32,365 nucleotides of DNA, taken from Chara braunii. Taxonomy: Eukaryota; Streptophyta; Charophyceae; Charales; Characeae. A program made the translations under genes and the position numbers. This document shows, piece after piece, positions 1 to 10,074 of this stretch. The notes below the pieces were generated by a model. It saw only the letters and a program-made list of their open reading frames with translations. It had not been told where the DNA came from and made no database searches. The DNA lies in contig BFEA01000499.1 in the NCBI GenBank assembly GCA_003427395.1, positions 1,071,685-1,104,049 on the forward strand. The letters are read 5' to 3'. Numbering within the stretch: position 1 is the stretch's first letter; every line of letters begins with the position of its first letter.

Positions 1-37
1 AAACTTGTGCACCACCGGAAGCACTTCTTACACACAA

Positions 38-191
38 CCCCCCCCCCCACCCACCCACCCACCACACGCCCCACCCACCCACACATGCCCTCATGCAAGT
101 CCGAAGTGTGGGGGGCAGGGGCTGGCCCTCAACTTTGAAAAAAAACTACTCCACGACACACACCCACACACACCCACACACACACACGCAC

Positions 192-232
<41 letters not shown>
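38..232. repeat. poly-C and (CA)n simple-sequence tract
   Basis: A run of C residues is followed by CCCA-type and then pure CA dinucleotide repeats, with a short non-repeat interval around 85-150. The same arrangement (…ACACAAC, a C run, then CA repeats) occurs at the right ends of repeats A (near 12059) and B (near 18375). This tract may therefore mark the end of another copy of that family lying left of the window. No gene is seen here. Confidence 0.9.
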
Positions 233-341
233 GCATATAAAATAACAAAAGCTTAATAACAAATTAAAAACTAAAAATAAGAGTTAAAAATAAAAATAAA
301 AAATAAAAATAAGATAATAAGTATTAATAACTAAAAAAATC
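228..341. repeat. A/T-rich dispersed repeat, copy 1
   Basis: About 105 bp directly after the CA tract is nearly identical to 14416-14521, which also directly follows a CA tract. The sub-motif AAGCTTAATAACAAATTA recurs near 9156 and 14584. The repeat is non-coding, and the shared CA-to-A/T-rich junction shows that the two pieces were copied as one block. Confidence 0.85.
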
Positions 342-890
342 AACACGGGTGTGAGTGTGAGCGCGAGTGGGTTGTGTGTGGTGTGTGGGGGAGTGTTGGC
401 CATAGCCTCTGCTGCTACTCGATGAAGGATGGGGGACGATGAGAAAGAGAGGCACAACTACTGGCAGGTCTCGGTCTTTGTGTTAGCCATACCCCCACTG
501 GCGGCCCCAACCCTATACCCTAACCATTAGGGGCAATGGGCAACATGAAATCTCCCCTTCACAGAGAGAGGAAAACTATGCTTGCAGGGGTCCCCTCTAG
601 ATAGTCTTAGGAGTAGGTAATGGAAGGTAAAAGAAACAGGATTTGAGAGAAGAGTATAAATTTCTCTTCCTACCTTTTTCTAACTTTATTGTACAAACCG
701 GGAAACGGGCCCGGCGTCCCTCACATATATGCAGGCAACTCCCGATTATGAACAAGGCATCACCAGCCTAGCCCATAGCAGGAGTCACGAAGTTCCAAAA
801 AAGGAGAAGAGGAAAGAGGACAACCATCTATTCCTTGTCTATTCCTTACCAAGCCTAAGACTAACCTAAGATCAAACCTAAAATCAAAAG
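342..890 (+). promoter_or_regulatory. non-coding stretch with TATA-like box; possible LTR fragment
   Basis: I see no gene in these 550 bp. A TATAAA box sits at 655-660. About 45 bp further on, a GC-rich motif at 699-726 (core ACGGGCCCGGCGTCCCT) matches the minus strand at 15798-15826. A TATA box followed by a conserved downstream motif would fit a degraded LTR or another TE promoter. I found no second LTR, primer-binding site or polypurine tract, so this remains a guess. Confidence 0.25.
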
Positions 891-1239
891 TCATATGAAA
901 TTCAAAAGCTTATAGCAAACTGGACTATTCAACAAAAAGGTGACCCAACCTACACCAGCCGACCACCAAAAGTTTGGAAGGGCAAAAGAAAGACCACAAT
1001 GGGTGGCACTATTTATTACTAAATTTACTAAATTTGCAAAAAAAGCAAGGCAACAAAGAGACAAAAGGGCCAAATGCAGTAAACACTGTACTTTTGTCAA
1101 GCAACAAAGGAGGAAAATTGAATTTGTGGCTGGGCGCCCTGAGATGACTGCACTTTAAGCAGGTCAGGGAATCTATCCCAGTGTTGAAGGAGGTTCTCAA
1201 TGCCTTTGATGAGTATCCTTTTTTTTTTACTTTGAAAGA

Positions 1240-4200
1240 TCACTCAGTTGAGATGGTCTGTTTTATGCCGAATTCGACCTCAGCTCGAATCATGGCCGGA
1301 GTCAATCTTTCACCCTTGTAGATTGCAGAGTTCGTGAGTGTCCAGAGTGTCCACAACACAGATCCGCGAAGAGTCTCTTCGGGGAACACCAACGGTCCTT
1401 TCACCTGCTGACGCCGTGTGGCCGCCCCCAGAAGAATAAAGTCGTCGGTCCATCTTTCCGCCGGGTCCGGTATCGGGACTGTTCCTGATCTCCACCATTC
1501 TCAGCAGGGCCTTGAGAGGTCATAGTGTAATAGCATGTGTTGGAGGTCCTCAATCCTTGTCCCGGGGCACAGACTACAAAGAAGTGTAGCTTTTACAGTA
1601 CGCCGAGCGCACCACATAGCTGTAGGTACAGCAAGGTGAGCCACTAGCCATAATTGACTCGCGTGTTTAACCACTGGAAGATCCAGCAGCGGTTTCCAAT
1701 ACCTTGAGAAGCCCTGGACGAGCCTTGGGAGCATGTCTTGTAGCCATCCTGTAGCCATCCATCTTTTGGCCACCGTCCAGTTAACATCAATCTGCGGTCT
1801 CATCAGCTTGTATCCCAGCTTTGTGGTGTATTGATAGAGAAAAACCGGTTGTTGCTCTCTGGGATCTATCATCCAACCCCAATCCTTAGGGTCCACATTC
1901 GGGGCGTATGATGGTTGTGCTAAACAAAAGGGGCGATAACCCGTAGGAGTCTCCAAGACACACACCGGTTGCATCTCCATGTGTTGCGGTGGAGGCACAG
2001 GAATCTCCAGCAATTGCATCTCCAAACCCAGCGAACGAGGGGAAGAAGATGTGCTCCAACAAATCAGTTCGCCAGTTTCTTGTTTCTGCCACAGGTATTG
2101 TGGGTCACGGTCTCCTGATATCTTAATACCAGCCCCCTGGACGCAGAGGCAGACCAGAGCGCAGGCATTGTTGCCAATGCTGTGGGGTCGCTTGTTGCAG
2201 CGAGAGCAAGTGCTGGGTCTGGTGCCACAGACCTATCAGCACTGGTGCCAGGTCACTCGTCGGCTTCCAGTCCCGCTGTTGTATATCCCAGATATTCATT
2301 AGGGTCCCCACTCCCCTTGCCATCCAAGAGTCCCCAAAAGCCCCTGGACCAAAAGAGGNAAAGGGGACACCTTCCGGAGTAAGAATGGCCGGATTGTTGA
2401 ACAACGGCTGTGTAAGGATTCTATCTGCCAGCATTGGTGGGGGTAGCAGGGAGGGAACACAGCGACGCCAAGCACGAGTGATACCTCCCCATATGCCTTG
2501 TGGCATGTGTTTATGGAGGTAAGCAGTATTAAGAACCGCCAGCCAGATATAACGGAAAGAGTGCTTGCCCCAAGCTTCCAGAAAGCATACTTCCGCCATC
2601 TGTCTCCAAGGGGCGAAGGGAGTATTAAGAATGGCCCGTGGAACCCATCTTGACAACAGCGCATCAATTTGAGTAGGTGGGTCCAAAATGGCCAGGCCAC
2701 CCTCCCTTTTGGGTTGGATTACTACCTCCCAAGCCACTTTGGGAAGGTAGGATGCCGACGACGTTTCCTCTTTCCACAGATAATGAGTGGCCAACTGTCT
2801 AATAAGTTGCTGTGCCGTAGTATCCACTTGAAAAATCGTTCTTTGGTACCATATTGTTGAAAAGACCGCGTTGTTCAGCACCAACGATCGCCCATATAGG
2901 CTAACGCCTTTGTGGGCGGTCCAAGGAGCCAAAGCCGATCTAACCGCCGCTACAGCAAGGGAGGCTTCTGTCATCAATTGGGGGGCGAACGAAATACGGT
3001 GTCCTAAAAGTCTCTCATGCTGGGCTGGGGTAACCACCCTGATGCCCCAATGATGGGGGGGGGTCAGCCCCCGGCGGGATGAGCAAGGATGATTTTCCCC
3101 AATTGACCCTGGCCTGAGACACTTGGCAAAAAAGTGATATCGTGTCTCTAAGCGCAAAGAACGCGTGGTTTGATATCGGCGTAAAGGCCACCGAGTCATC
3201 AGCAAAGCCCTCCGTTTTCAAGCGGTCTCCCGACGATAAAGGCTGACCAGGAATTTGTGGATTCCCCCGAATCATGGAGTGCATCACCTCAACATAAAGG
3301 AGATAGAGGTACGGGGCTACCGGACACCCTTGCCTCACTGATCTGCCCAGTGAGACAGGGGCCGAGAGCTTGCCATTTATGATTAGTTTTGACTATGCAC
3401 CGTTGTGCAACGCTTGCACCAGTTTTCTGAATCTCTGTCCAAAGCCATACGTAGTCAGGGCCGCCTGTAGAAATTCCCAGCCAACCCTGTCGTAGGCCTT
3501 CTCCTGATCAATTAGCAACACCGCGAATTGATCATCTTTCTGGCCCACCATTTCTATTATCTGTTCTACCGTCATGACATTGAAAAGTATTTGACGGTCT
3601 TTAAGGAAGGCAGTCTGGGTAGAGTGGATCAGCGCTGGCATGACAGTTTGCAGTCTGAGCGCCAGGATTTTAGACAACAGTTTATACAAAACTGGCATAA
3701 GAGTGATTGGGCGCCAATTTCGTATGTCTGCCCGGTCGCCTTTTTTGTAAATAAAAGTTATAATCCCAGTGAGCATTTCGATTGGGGGTAACGCCCCCGA
3801 AAAATTTGCTTGCACCGAGGTTGTCAAAGCTGGTAGCAAACACATCAAGTTTTGTCTGAAGAACAGAAGTGGAAGCCCGTCTTGGCCCGGTATTTTATGC
3901 AGCGGTAGCGAGGAGAGAGCCTTCCTGATCTCGTCCATTGTGGGAGTCTCTTCCAGCCGTTGCACGTTTGTCTGAGCCAAAGCTGTTTCGACTGTTGACC
4001 AAACTGAGTCGTGAAACTCAACCAGCAGTTGGTGCTCAGTGTGTTGTGCCTGAGACGCCAACGACTGTTCGTAAAAAAGTGCCACATTTTTAATAATATC
4101 AGTTGTTGATATCGCTGGTTGGCGAGTATCATCCTAGGGATGTTTCATCACGAGCATTGGCGAAGGTGTCTTTTTGAGACGATGTCCCCTGAAAAAGGCA

Positions 4201-5342
4201 GCATTCATCTTGTCTCCTTTGGCCAACCAGGAGACCTTGTTTCGATAGGCGGCCTCTCTTATCGCCGACAATCCAACCAGAACTGTGCGTTGACGAAGCT
4301 CGTCCATCGCTCGCATAAGTGTCAGCTCGTCGACCGGTTGTTGAGTGGCCCTGGCAATTATGTCTGCCATTTCGCGGTTGAGTGACTCAATCTGAGAGGT
4401 CCGTGTGGCAGTGATCATTTTTTGGATCAGTTTTCCTCGACGCAAGACAGTTCTGAGTCCACCAATCAACCACTCCACCGAGCCCGGAAAGAGATATCGC
4501 GCCGAGGCCCATTTTGTCCAGAACTCCATCAAGAATTCAGCGAAATCCGGTGTAAGAATAACCCATTCTGGCAAAGAAAGACGGTCATGCGCTATTCTTA
4601 TTGCCGGATTTCGGTATATCTCCAATAGCAGCGGCAGATGGTCAGAGCCGATCTGCGGCAGGACCAGACATCTATTTAAACGAGTGAGCAGAGTATCGGA
4701 GATAAAGAACATATCTATTCTACTCCTAGGTAGATATTGTTGATGGGCACCCCCCGTTGCAAACCAAGTATAGGACGGATCAACAGGGTGCAATGAGCGG
4801 TAAGCGTAAGTGAGGTCATTTGATTGCAGAAATTCAATCAAGCGAATCGCATCAGCAGACAGGGGCGCTGGTCAGATGGAGTCAAGCCCCGGGAGGATCG
4901 TTGTGTTCCAATCTCCACCCAACACCAGATGTTGAACATCCGGCAACAACCAGGGGAGAGATCTGAACAGATCGATCCTGCGAGGGCAATGGGCGGGGGC
5001 ATATATATTGAAAACAGCCCACTGCTCTTGTCCCACCTCGAATCTGATCCAAACCCAATGCCCATTATGGTCCCAATAATAGTCTGTGACCCGGAAGGGA
5101 AATGTCCTGGCAAGCAGGATGGCCACCCCTCCCCTGGTACCTTGGGAGGTGGCCCAAAATTGCTGTCCAGACCACCACCCCATCTGTTCTGCAATAGCTC
5201 GGTCATCAAGCTTCGTCTCTTGTAGTAGAAGGATCTGTATCCCTCAGTTCCGGACCAGGGTCTTTATATAGGCTCTTTTTACCGCCACTCGTCTGGACCC
5301 CAATCCCCTAACGTTCGATGTTGCTATTCTAACTTTATCCAT
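1240..5342 (-). pseudogene. LINE ORF2: APE endonuclease, reverse transcriptase, zf-RVT (broken)
   Basis: The start is the ATG at 5342 (MDKVRIATSNVRGL). Endonuclease motifs follow in order: QETK near residue 42, GGVAILLA, NIYAP, GGDWN near 141, and SDHLP near 233. RT motifs are KKGDRADIRNWRPITLM, the motif A core DQEKAYDRV near 613, QGCPVAPYLYLL, and the catalytic FADD near 716. The C-terminal CCHH finger CSLC…HMLLH lies near 1263, followed by a Trp-rich tail. Both catalytic regions keep their key residues. Lesions are stops at 5246-5244, 4874-4872, 4136-4134, 3395-3393, 1503-1501 and 1242-1240; a frame change at the run of about 10 C on the coding strand near 3060; and another near 2135 by a five-base run. 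After the last stop, a further shift at the 10-base A run (near 1222) opens a frame to 1097 that looks like lost C-terminal coding sequence. About 1370 codons is normal for a plant L1 ORF2. Confidence 0.93.
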
Positions 5343-5354
5343 ATTATTATACAC

Positions 5355-7508
5355 TCACCGGTCCCAGGGCGTGCATTTCAGTTCCAGGAAGCGTTCCGAA
5401 AAAAGGCTTTTGTGCCAAGGCAAATGGCCATCCACCTGATGAACCAGCGCTGTTGTCCAGACATCGTACACAACTGTTTCCACCAATGTCTGGCCAGCCG
5501 GGTTCTGCAGCAACGCTAGGGGCAACCATCTGATGGGAGACAGTGCAGGCTGTGTTCTCGTGTTCGGGTTAACAACTGCATCAATCACAGGGGAAAAAAT
5601 GAGGTCCTGTCTACCCTGATCGGTGGTTGGAGTGAGGCGCACCCACTCCACCTGAGGAAAAGGTCGAATCTTGAATGATGGGGAGAGCCATTTTGTGACC
5701 TCTCGCATCACCACTTCTGGCTTTGGATCCTCGAACACCAAAAAGTGCGGAATTCTGAGTTTGTCTCCCTCACCGATGATAGCTAAAAGATTAAGCAGAC
5801 CGTTCTCAGCTAAAAAAAACAAAGGCACCACTATACATGGATGACCTTCCGCCATTGCCGTTAGTATGTCAGCAGGGAATACCGACGCTCGTTGCTGCGA
5901 TCGAGAGTCAAGGTCTTGCGGCTTATAACCAATAGCAGAGAGATCATCATCCAACACATCAGCCCAACTCTCCTTCACTCGATTATCCTGTTGGTGATCA
6001 ACCGGACGTTTCTCGTCGCCCTTGCAGCGACCATACGGCTGCGGGCCCGGCTTGGGCCCGAAAGCTAATGCTTTCCTCCTCTGCAGCGGGCGAGGATCTT
6101 TGTAATGTGTCATATCAACTTTCGGACCTGAGCGAGTATCGATTTTACCGTCGTCATCGATGGCGTCTTCGTAGATCTCTTCGTCTTGCAGTCGGCTCTG
6201 TTCTGTAGGGACCGTGGCGACTGTTCCGCCCGTCGTTGTGGCCGTAGGCTGTATTGCCTCTCCGTCCTGGGACCCCACAACCACAGAAGGTCCAACAGGT
6301 GTTCCTTCCGTGTGGGGGTCACCCTGAGGATGGGCCGGAGGTGGGGGCAGACCACCCCCAGAGCCTGCTGGGAGCACTGTAGTCACTATGCCAGCGGCCT
6401 GCGCTGCTGAAGTAGTTGCGTCTTCTGTTGGCCGTCCTGTAGGAACAACTCCCTTCTCAGCCCCCGAGGGATGCTACTCAGTGGGGACAGGTGCCTTCTC
6501 AGGCCCAGAAGGATTCTTCGTTGGTTGTTCTGTAGTAACAGCTCCCTTCTCAGCTCCCGAGGGATGCTTCTCAACGGGGACAGCTTCCTTCTCAGGCCCG
6601 GAAGGGTTCTTCGTCGGTCGCACCGATCGCTAAGAGGGGCCACCCTTGAGTGGTCCCGTTCCTCTTCCCACGGCCTGTGCATACGACAGACCAGATTTGC
6701 CTTTTGGTCCTTGTTTTTTCGGGCAATCGTCGTTTGTGCTTTTGTGGCCATACCATCTACATGAGGAGCACCAGGGGGTGTCCTGGGTTGCCACCTCCAA
6801 TTTGTGCCACCCATCCGGGGTCCCAAATTTGAAAAATTTATCCACCTTGAGCCTCATCCGCGGGTGAAGATCGTAACGACGGTTGAGAAGACGGGGAGCA
6901 AATTTACTCTGCTCTGGGGGGTAAGTCTTCAAGATCTGCCCATATTCCTTTTTTATCGCTGCTTTGAGGAAGGGCATTGCCAGGAAGGGGACCCTCCGGA
7001 CTCGAATCGAAAATCTTTGAGGTTGCACATCGTCTCTTGTCGTGGCTTGCTCTTTTGGTGTCGCCCATGAGCGGTATTACACTTCACAGGGTTTACCTCC
7101 AACCATGGCTTTGTGTTCACATTTGAGTGTGTTCAATATCCAATCACACAAAGCATGGTTGGGGGCCAAATATGAAATCACATTCGCCCCCTCAGGTCTA
7201 ATTCTACCCTTATGCCCTTGAGCAAGGGAGAGATCCCAGCCTTCTTCCATGGATCTCATCCATTCCTCTTTTTGGGCAAAGGCTACATCAGCGCCAGGAC
7301 CTTTAAAAACAACCATGACGGCATGTCGATGAAGGTAATCGGCTGTGAGGTTAGACGCCTCAGGAAGTATGTCTACCATTACTGTGTCCTTTTCCTTAGG
7401 GTCCCGTGAAGTTGCGATGAATTGGCCCGCTCGATCTGCATCTTCAACACCCGTTAAAAAACAGTTTCGGAGCATGACACCCAACTCATCTCTCATTTCT
7501 GCCGCCAT
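5355..7508 (-). pseudogene. LINE ORF1, nucleic-acid-binding protein with CCHC knuckle (three internal stops)
   Basis: The frame runs from an ATG at 7508 to a TGA at 5355, 717 codons, all in one frame, so the only breaks I see are three point stops: TAA 7079-7077, TAG 6632-6630 and TAG 6476-6474. The N-terminal part (residues 1-140) is a folded-looking domain like the one preceding the zinc knuckle in plant LINE ORF1 proteins. Residues 247-262 form a knuckle of the pattern C-x2-C-x4-H-x6-C (starts CSSCRWYGH). Then comes a repetitive P/E/K-rich stretch (about residues 297-360), a Pro/Gly-rich linker, and a C-terminal domain ending 12 nt before the ORF2 start codon. ORF1 proteins of L1 elements coat their own RNA. 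The tight ORF1/ORF2 spacing suggests reinitiation or readthrough for ORF2 translation. Assignment to ORF1 rests on position plus the knuckle. Confidence 0.8.
6432..6617 (-). repeat. 93-bp tandem repeat inside LINE ORF1 (31-residue peptide repeat)
   Basis: Two in-frame 93-bp units encode 31-residue repeats starting PTKNPSGPEK and containing HPSGAEKG in the middle. A third unit is only begun (PTED). The unit is a multiple of three, so the reading frame is kept. One internal TAG (6476-6474) falls in the second unit. Confidence 0.85.
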
Positions 7509-7660
7509 TGTTCTTCAGTCCAATCCCAATGATAATCGGGGTGGTCAAACAAAACAGGTAATTACAATATAGAGGCAATCAAGGAGCCGACAAAACTTTT
7601 CCTCTAAACAACAGGACGTAGCCCAAATTCTCTGGTTGTCTAACATAGAGGGTCAAGATT

Positions 7661-8175
7661 CAGCGACGAAATTTAAAATTCAGAGCAATCAAGATGTCCA
7701 CGAAACTTTTCCTTTTGCTTTGACAACAAAGATATAAACGCAGTTCGCTGTGACTTTGACAATGAAGGTAAATCAACGACTAGCATGTATATAACGATGT
7801 GAACAAAAGCGATTAGTGAAGGCAAATCAAAAGTAAATGGCTCAATTCTCTTCCGGACGGCAAGATGCAAACGCTCAATTTTATCCCAAACGGCCAAAAT
7901 GCTAACCCAATTCGCCCAGCAACGAAATTCAAAATTTAGAGCAATCAAGATGTCTACGAAACTTTTCCTTTTGCTTTGACAGCAAAGACATAAACACTGT
8001 TCGCTGTGACTTTGACAATGAAGGTCAAATTCAACGACCAGCACATATATGACGATGTGACAAAAAGCGATTACTGAAGGCAAATCAAAAGTAAATGGCT
8101 CAATTCTCTTCCGGACGACAGAATGCAAACGCCCAATTCCATCCCAAACGGCCAAAGTGCTAACCTAATTCGCCC
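7661..8175 (-). repeat. two tandem 257-bp units upstream of LINE ORF1
   Basis: Unit 1 (7661-7917) and unit 2 (7918-8175) align over their full length with scattered substitutions. They lie 150 bp upstream of the ORF1 start codon. Tandem monomers in a LINE 5' UTR can act as the element's promoter, as in mouse L1, and that role is an inference here. A 160-codon open frame across both units is a by-product of the duplication. Confidence 0.85.
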
Positions 8176-8354
8176 TCTTCCACAAACAACCAATCAGCGA
8201 AAGAGAACGAAAGAGAAAAACAAATTCGACGTCGCAACTGAATACAAACCCAGATCAGAGGAAAAATATCAACGTCACAACCGAAATACAGACCCGGGTC
8301 GGCGTTTCCTACCACAGTCGGATCCCCTCATAGACCACAGATCTGAAACCACAA

Positions 8355-8680
8355 GCCCACACCGCAGCAATGACCGAACGAAGCCGAAGGCACTCACCGC
8401 AGCGACGACCAATTCCGGATCAAGAACGAAAACACTCACCGCAGCGATGACCGATTCCCAAAACAACGCCACGAAGATGACTGCAACAGTCGGAGCGTCC
8501 AATCGTGGATAAAACCGTGATGGTGACCAGGAGGCGATCCCCTCCGTCACCATAAGCACTCACCACAGCGAAGACCGATTCACTCAAACGACTCCACAAA
8601 GATGACCACAATCAGTCGGAGCGTTCAATCTCGGAGAACACCATGATGGTGACGATGAGATGATTCCCTCAGTCGCCGCA
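8355..8680 (-). repeat. shorter degenerate repeats in the presumed LINE 5' UTR
   Basis: The motif CACTCACCGCAGCGATGACC and variants occur four times, near 8358, 8391, 8433 and 8556. The last two head a roughly 124-bp duplicated unit that also includes GTCGGAGCGTCCAATC and a GATGGTGACCAGGAGGCGAT-like tail. No coding potential is seen. Confidence 0.7.
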
Positions 8681-8720
8681 GGCCATCCCTGAACAATGTC
8701 AGGGCGAGATTCCCTGCGGC
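8675..8720. other. nested GC-rich hairpin
   Basis: GCCGCAGG (8675-8682) pairs perfectly with CCTGCGGC (8713-8720), and inside it CCCTGA (8687-8692) pairs perfectly with TCAGGG (8699-8704). It lies in the GC-rich part of the presumed LINE 5' UTR, about 340 bp from the presumed 5' end of the element. The function is unknown. Confidence 0.75.
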
Positions 8721-9060
8721 CTCTACGTATCAAGGACCAGGGGACTAACGCCCCCGATCAGTTACGTCAGGTATTTTGGCGGCGTCCAGGCTCCACCCTC
8801 CGGCCGTCCCCACACTATCGTCTCTCCCTCCTCGACCGAACGGGAGTCCTAACACCAGGTTAAGTGAAACCGGCGATGGCCAGGAGTCCGTCAAAACCCC
8901 TTCAGCGCCTCCCAAAACACGCCCTCGCGCCACCTCCCCAGGCAACCATGGCCATCCCGTCGTCAGGTTTTGGCAATTAGGGTTGACTGTTGTCGTCAAC
9001 ACCGAACGCAAACTCCCGACGTCCAAACGCCGCCCTATTGTCCTGCGTCGCCACATCTGT

Positions 9061-9392
9061 TAAAACTGGAACGAGTATAAAAAGAACAGAAGAAAATAAA
9101 AATAAAAATAAAATAAAAATAAAATAAAATAATAAAATAATAAAATAATAAAATAATAAAGCTTAATAACAAATTAGATATTAAAAAATAAAAATTAAAA
9201 AGAAATAAATAATAATCATAAAAATTGATAAAATAATATTTTTTTAACAATAAAATAATAAAATAATAAAATAATAAAATAATAATAAAATAATAACATA
9301 ATAAAATATAAAAATATGAAAATATAAAAATATAAAAAATAATAAAATAAAATAAAATAAAAAAAATTAAACAAATAATAAATAATAAATAA
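9061..9392. repeat. A/T-rich simple repeats
   Basis: This is almost pure AATAA/AAATAAT repeats, including the AAGCTTAATAACAAATTA motif shared with the blocks at 228 and 14416. It separates the LINE from the first MITE. There is no gene. Confidence 0.9.
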
Positions 9393-9400
9393 TAAATAAT

Positions 9401-9665
9401 CTAGGCTACCAGCCGGGCCGCCCGGGTCTTGGGCGGCCAGCCCGTGCAAGGAGGTCCCAGCAAAAAAAAAAAAAAAAAAAACATCCAAAAACTCCAAAAA
9501 AAAACTATGTTATGCAAAAAAATAAACTGAACAACTTTTGCCTCAGGTTCACATCGAAATTCTTCACCAAAATTAACATAAAAATTAAACATAAAAAATA
9601 ATTTTTTTATTTGTATTTTTTTGGCCCGACCAGGCAAGTGACACCGGGCCACTCTGGTAGCCTAG
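9401..9665. mobile_element. hAT-like MITE, copy 1
   Basis: This is a 265-bp non-coding element with perfect 12-bp terminal inverted repeats (CTAGGCTACCAG / CTGGTAGCCTAG). It is flanked by an exact 8-bp direct repeat TAAATAAT at 9393-9400 and 9666-9673. An 8-bp duplication is the hallmark of hAT-family transposases, which would have to act in trans. The flanks are A/T-rich, so this duplication alone could be chance, but copy 2 repeats the pattern. Inside are GC-rich ends, a run of 19 A and an A/T-rich core. Confidence 0.85.
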
Positions 9666-9732
9666 TAAATAATAAAATAATAAATAATAAAAATTAAAAA
9701 TTAAAAAAATAAGAAAGAAAATCCGAAAATAA

Positions 9733-10015
9733 CTAGGCTACCAGCCGGGCAGCCCGGGTCCCGGGTGGCCAGCCCGTGCAAGGACCAAAGAAGGTCCCAA
9801 AAAAAAAAAAAAAAAAAAAAAAATCCAAAAACTCCAAAAAACAAACTATGTTATGCAGAAAAATAAACTGAAAAACTTTTGCCTCAGCGTCACATCGAAA
9901 TTCGTCACCAATTATAAAATAAAAAATAAAAGTGAAAAATATTTTTTTCATTTTTATTTTTTTATTTTTTTTGGCCCTGTCGGGCAAGTGACCCCGGGCC
10001 ACTCTGGTAACCTAG
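9733..10015. mobile_element. hAT-like MITE, copy 2
   Basis: This 283-bp element has the same orientation and architecture as copy 1. The right terminal repeat has one mismatch (CTGGTAACCTAG). The flanking 8-bp direct repeat GAAAATAA (9725-9732 and 10016-10023) is exact and less ambiguous than that of copy 1. It contains a longer A run (about 23). No transposase fragment is present. Confidence 0.88.
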
Positions 10016-10074
10016 GAAAATAAGTAAAAGAAAAAATAAAAAGAAAAAATAAAAATACAAAATATAAAAATTAG

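Larger units (their letters stand above)
1097..9060 (-). mobile_element. decayed plant L1-type LINE retrotransposon
   Basis: This is a non-LTR retrotransposon read on the minus strand. A 5' region of about 1.5 kb (9060 to 7509) contains tandem repeats. It is followed by ORF1 (7508-5355), a 12-nt spacer, ORF2 (5342 to 1240, possibly 1097) and a 3' UTR of unknown length. Such elements copy themselves by target-primed reverse transcription: the ORF2 endonuclease nicks DNA and the RT copies the element RNA. The APE-type endonuclease, the RT and the C-terminal CCHH finger are the plant L1 arrangement. No poly(A) tail (poly-T on this strand) or flanking target duplication is evident, so both ends are approximate. 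The 5' limit at 9060 is set only by the switch to A/T-rich DNA. Many stops and indels show that the copy is dead. One unresolved base is at 2359. Confidence 0.85.

Noticed and set aside
3191-3210. TCATCAG on the plus strand as a minus-strand hammerhead core
   Set aside because: It is the FADD codons of the LINE reverse transcriptase and lacks the other ribozyme parts.
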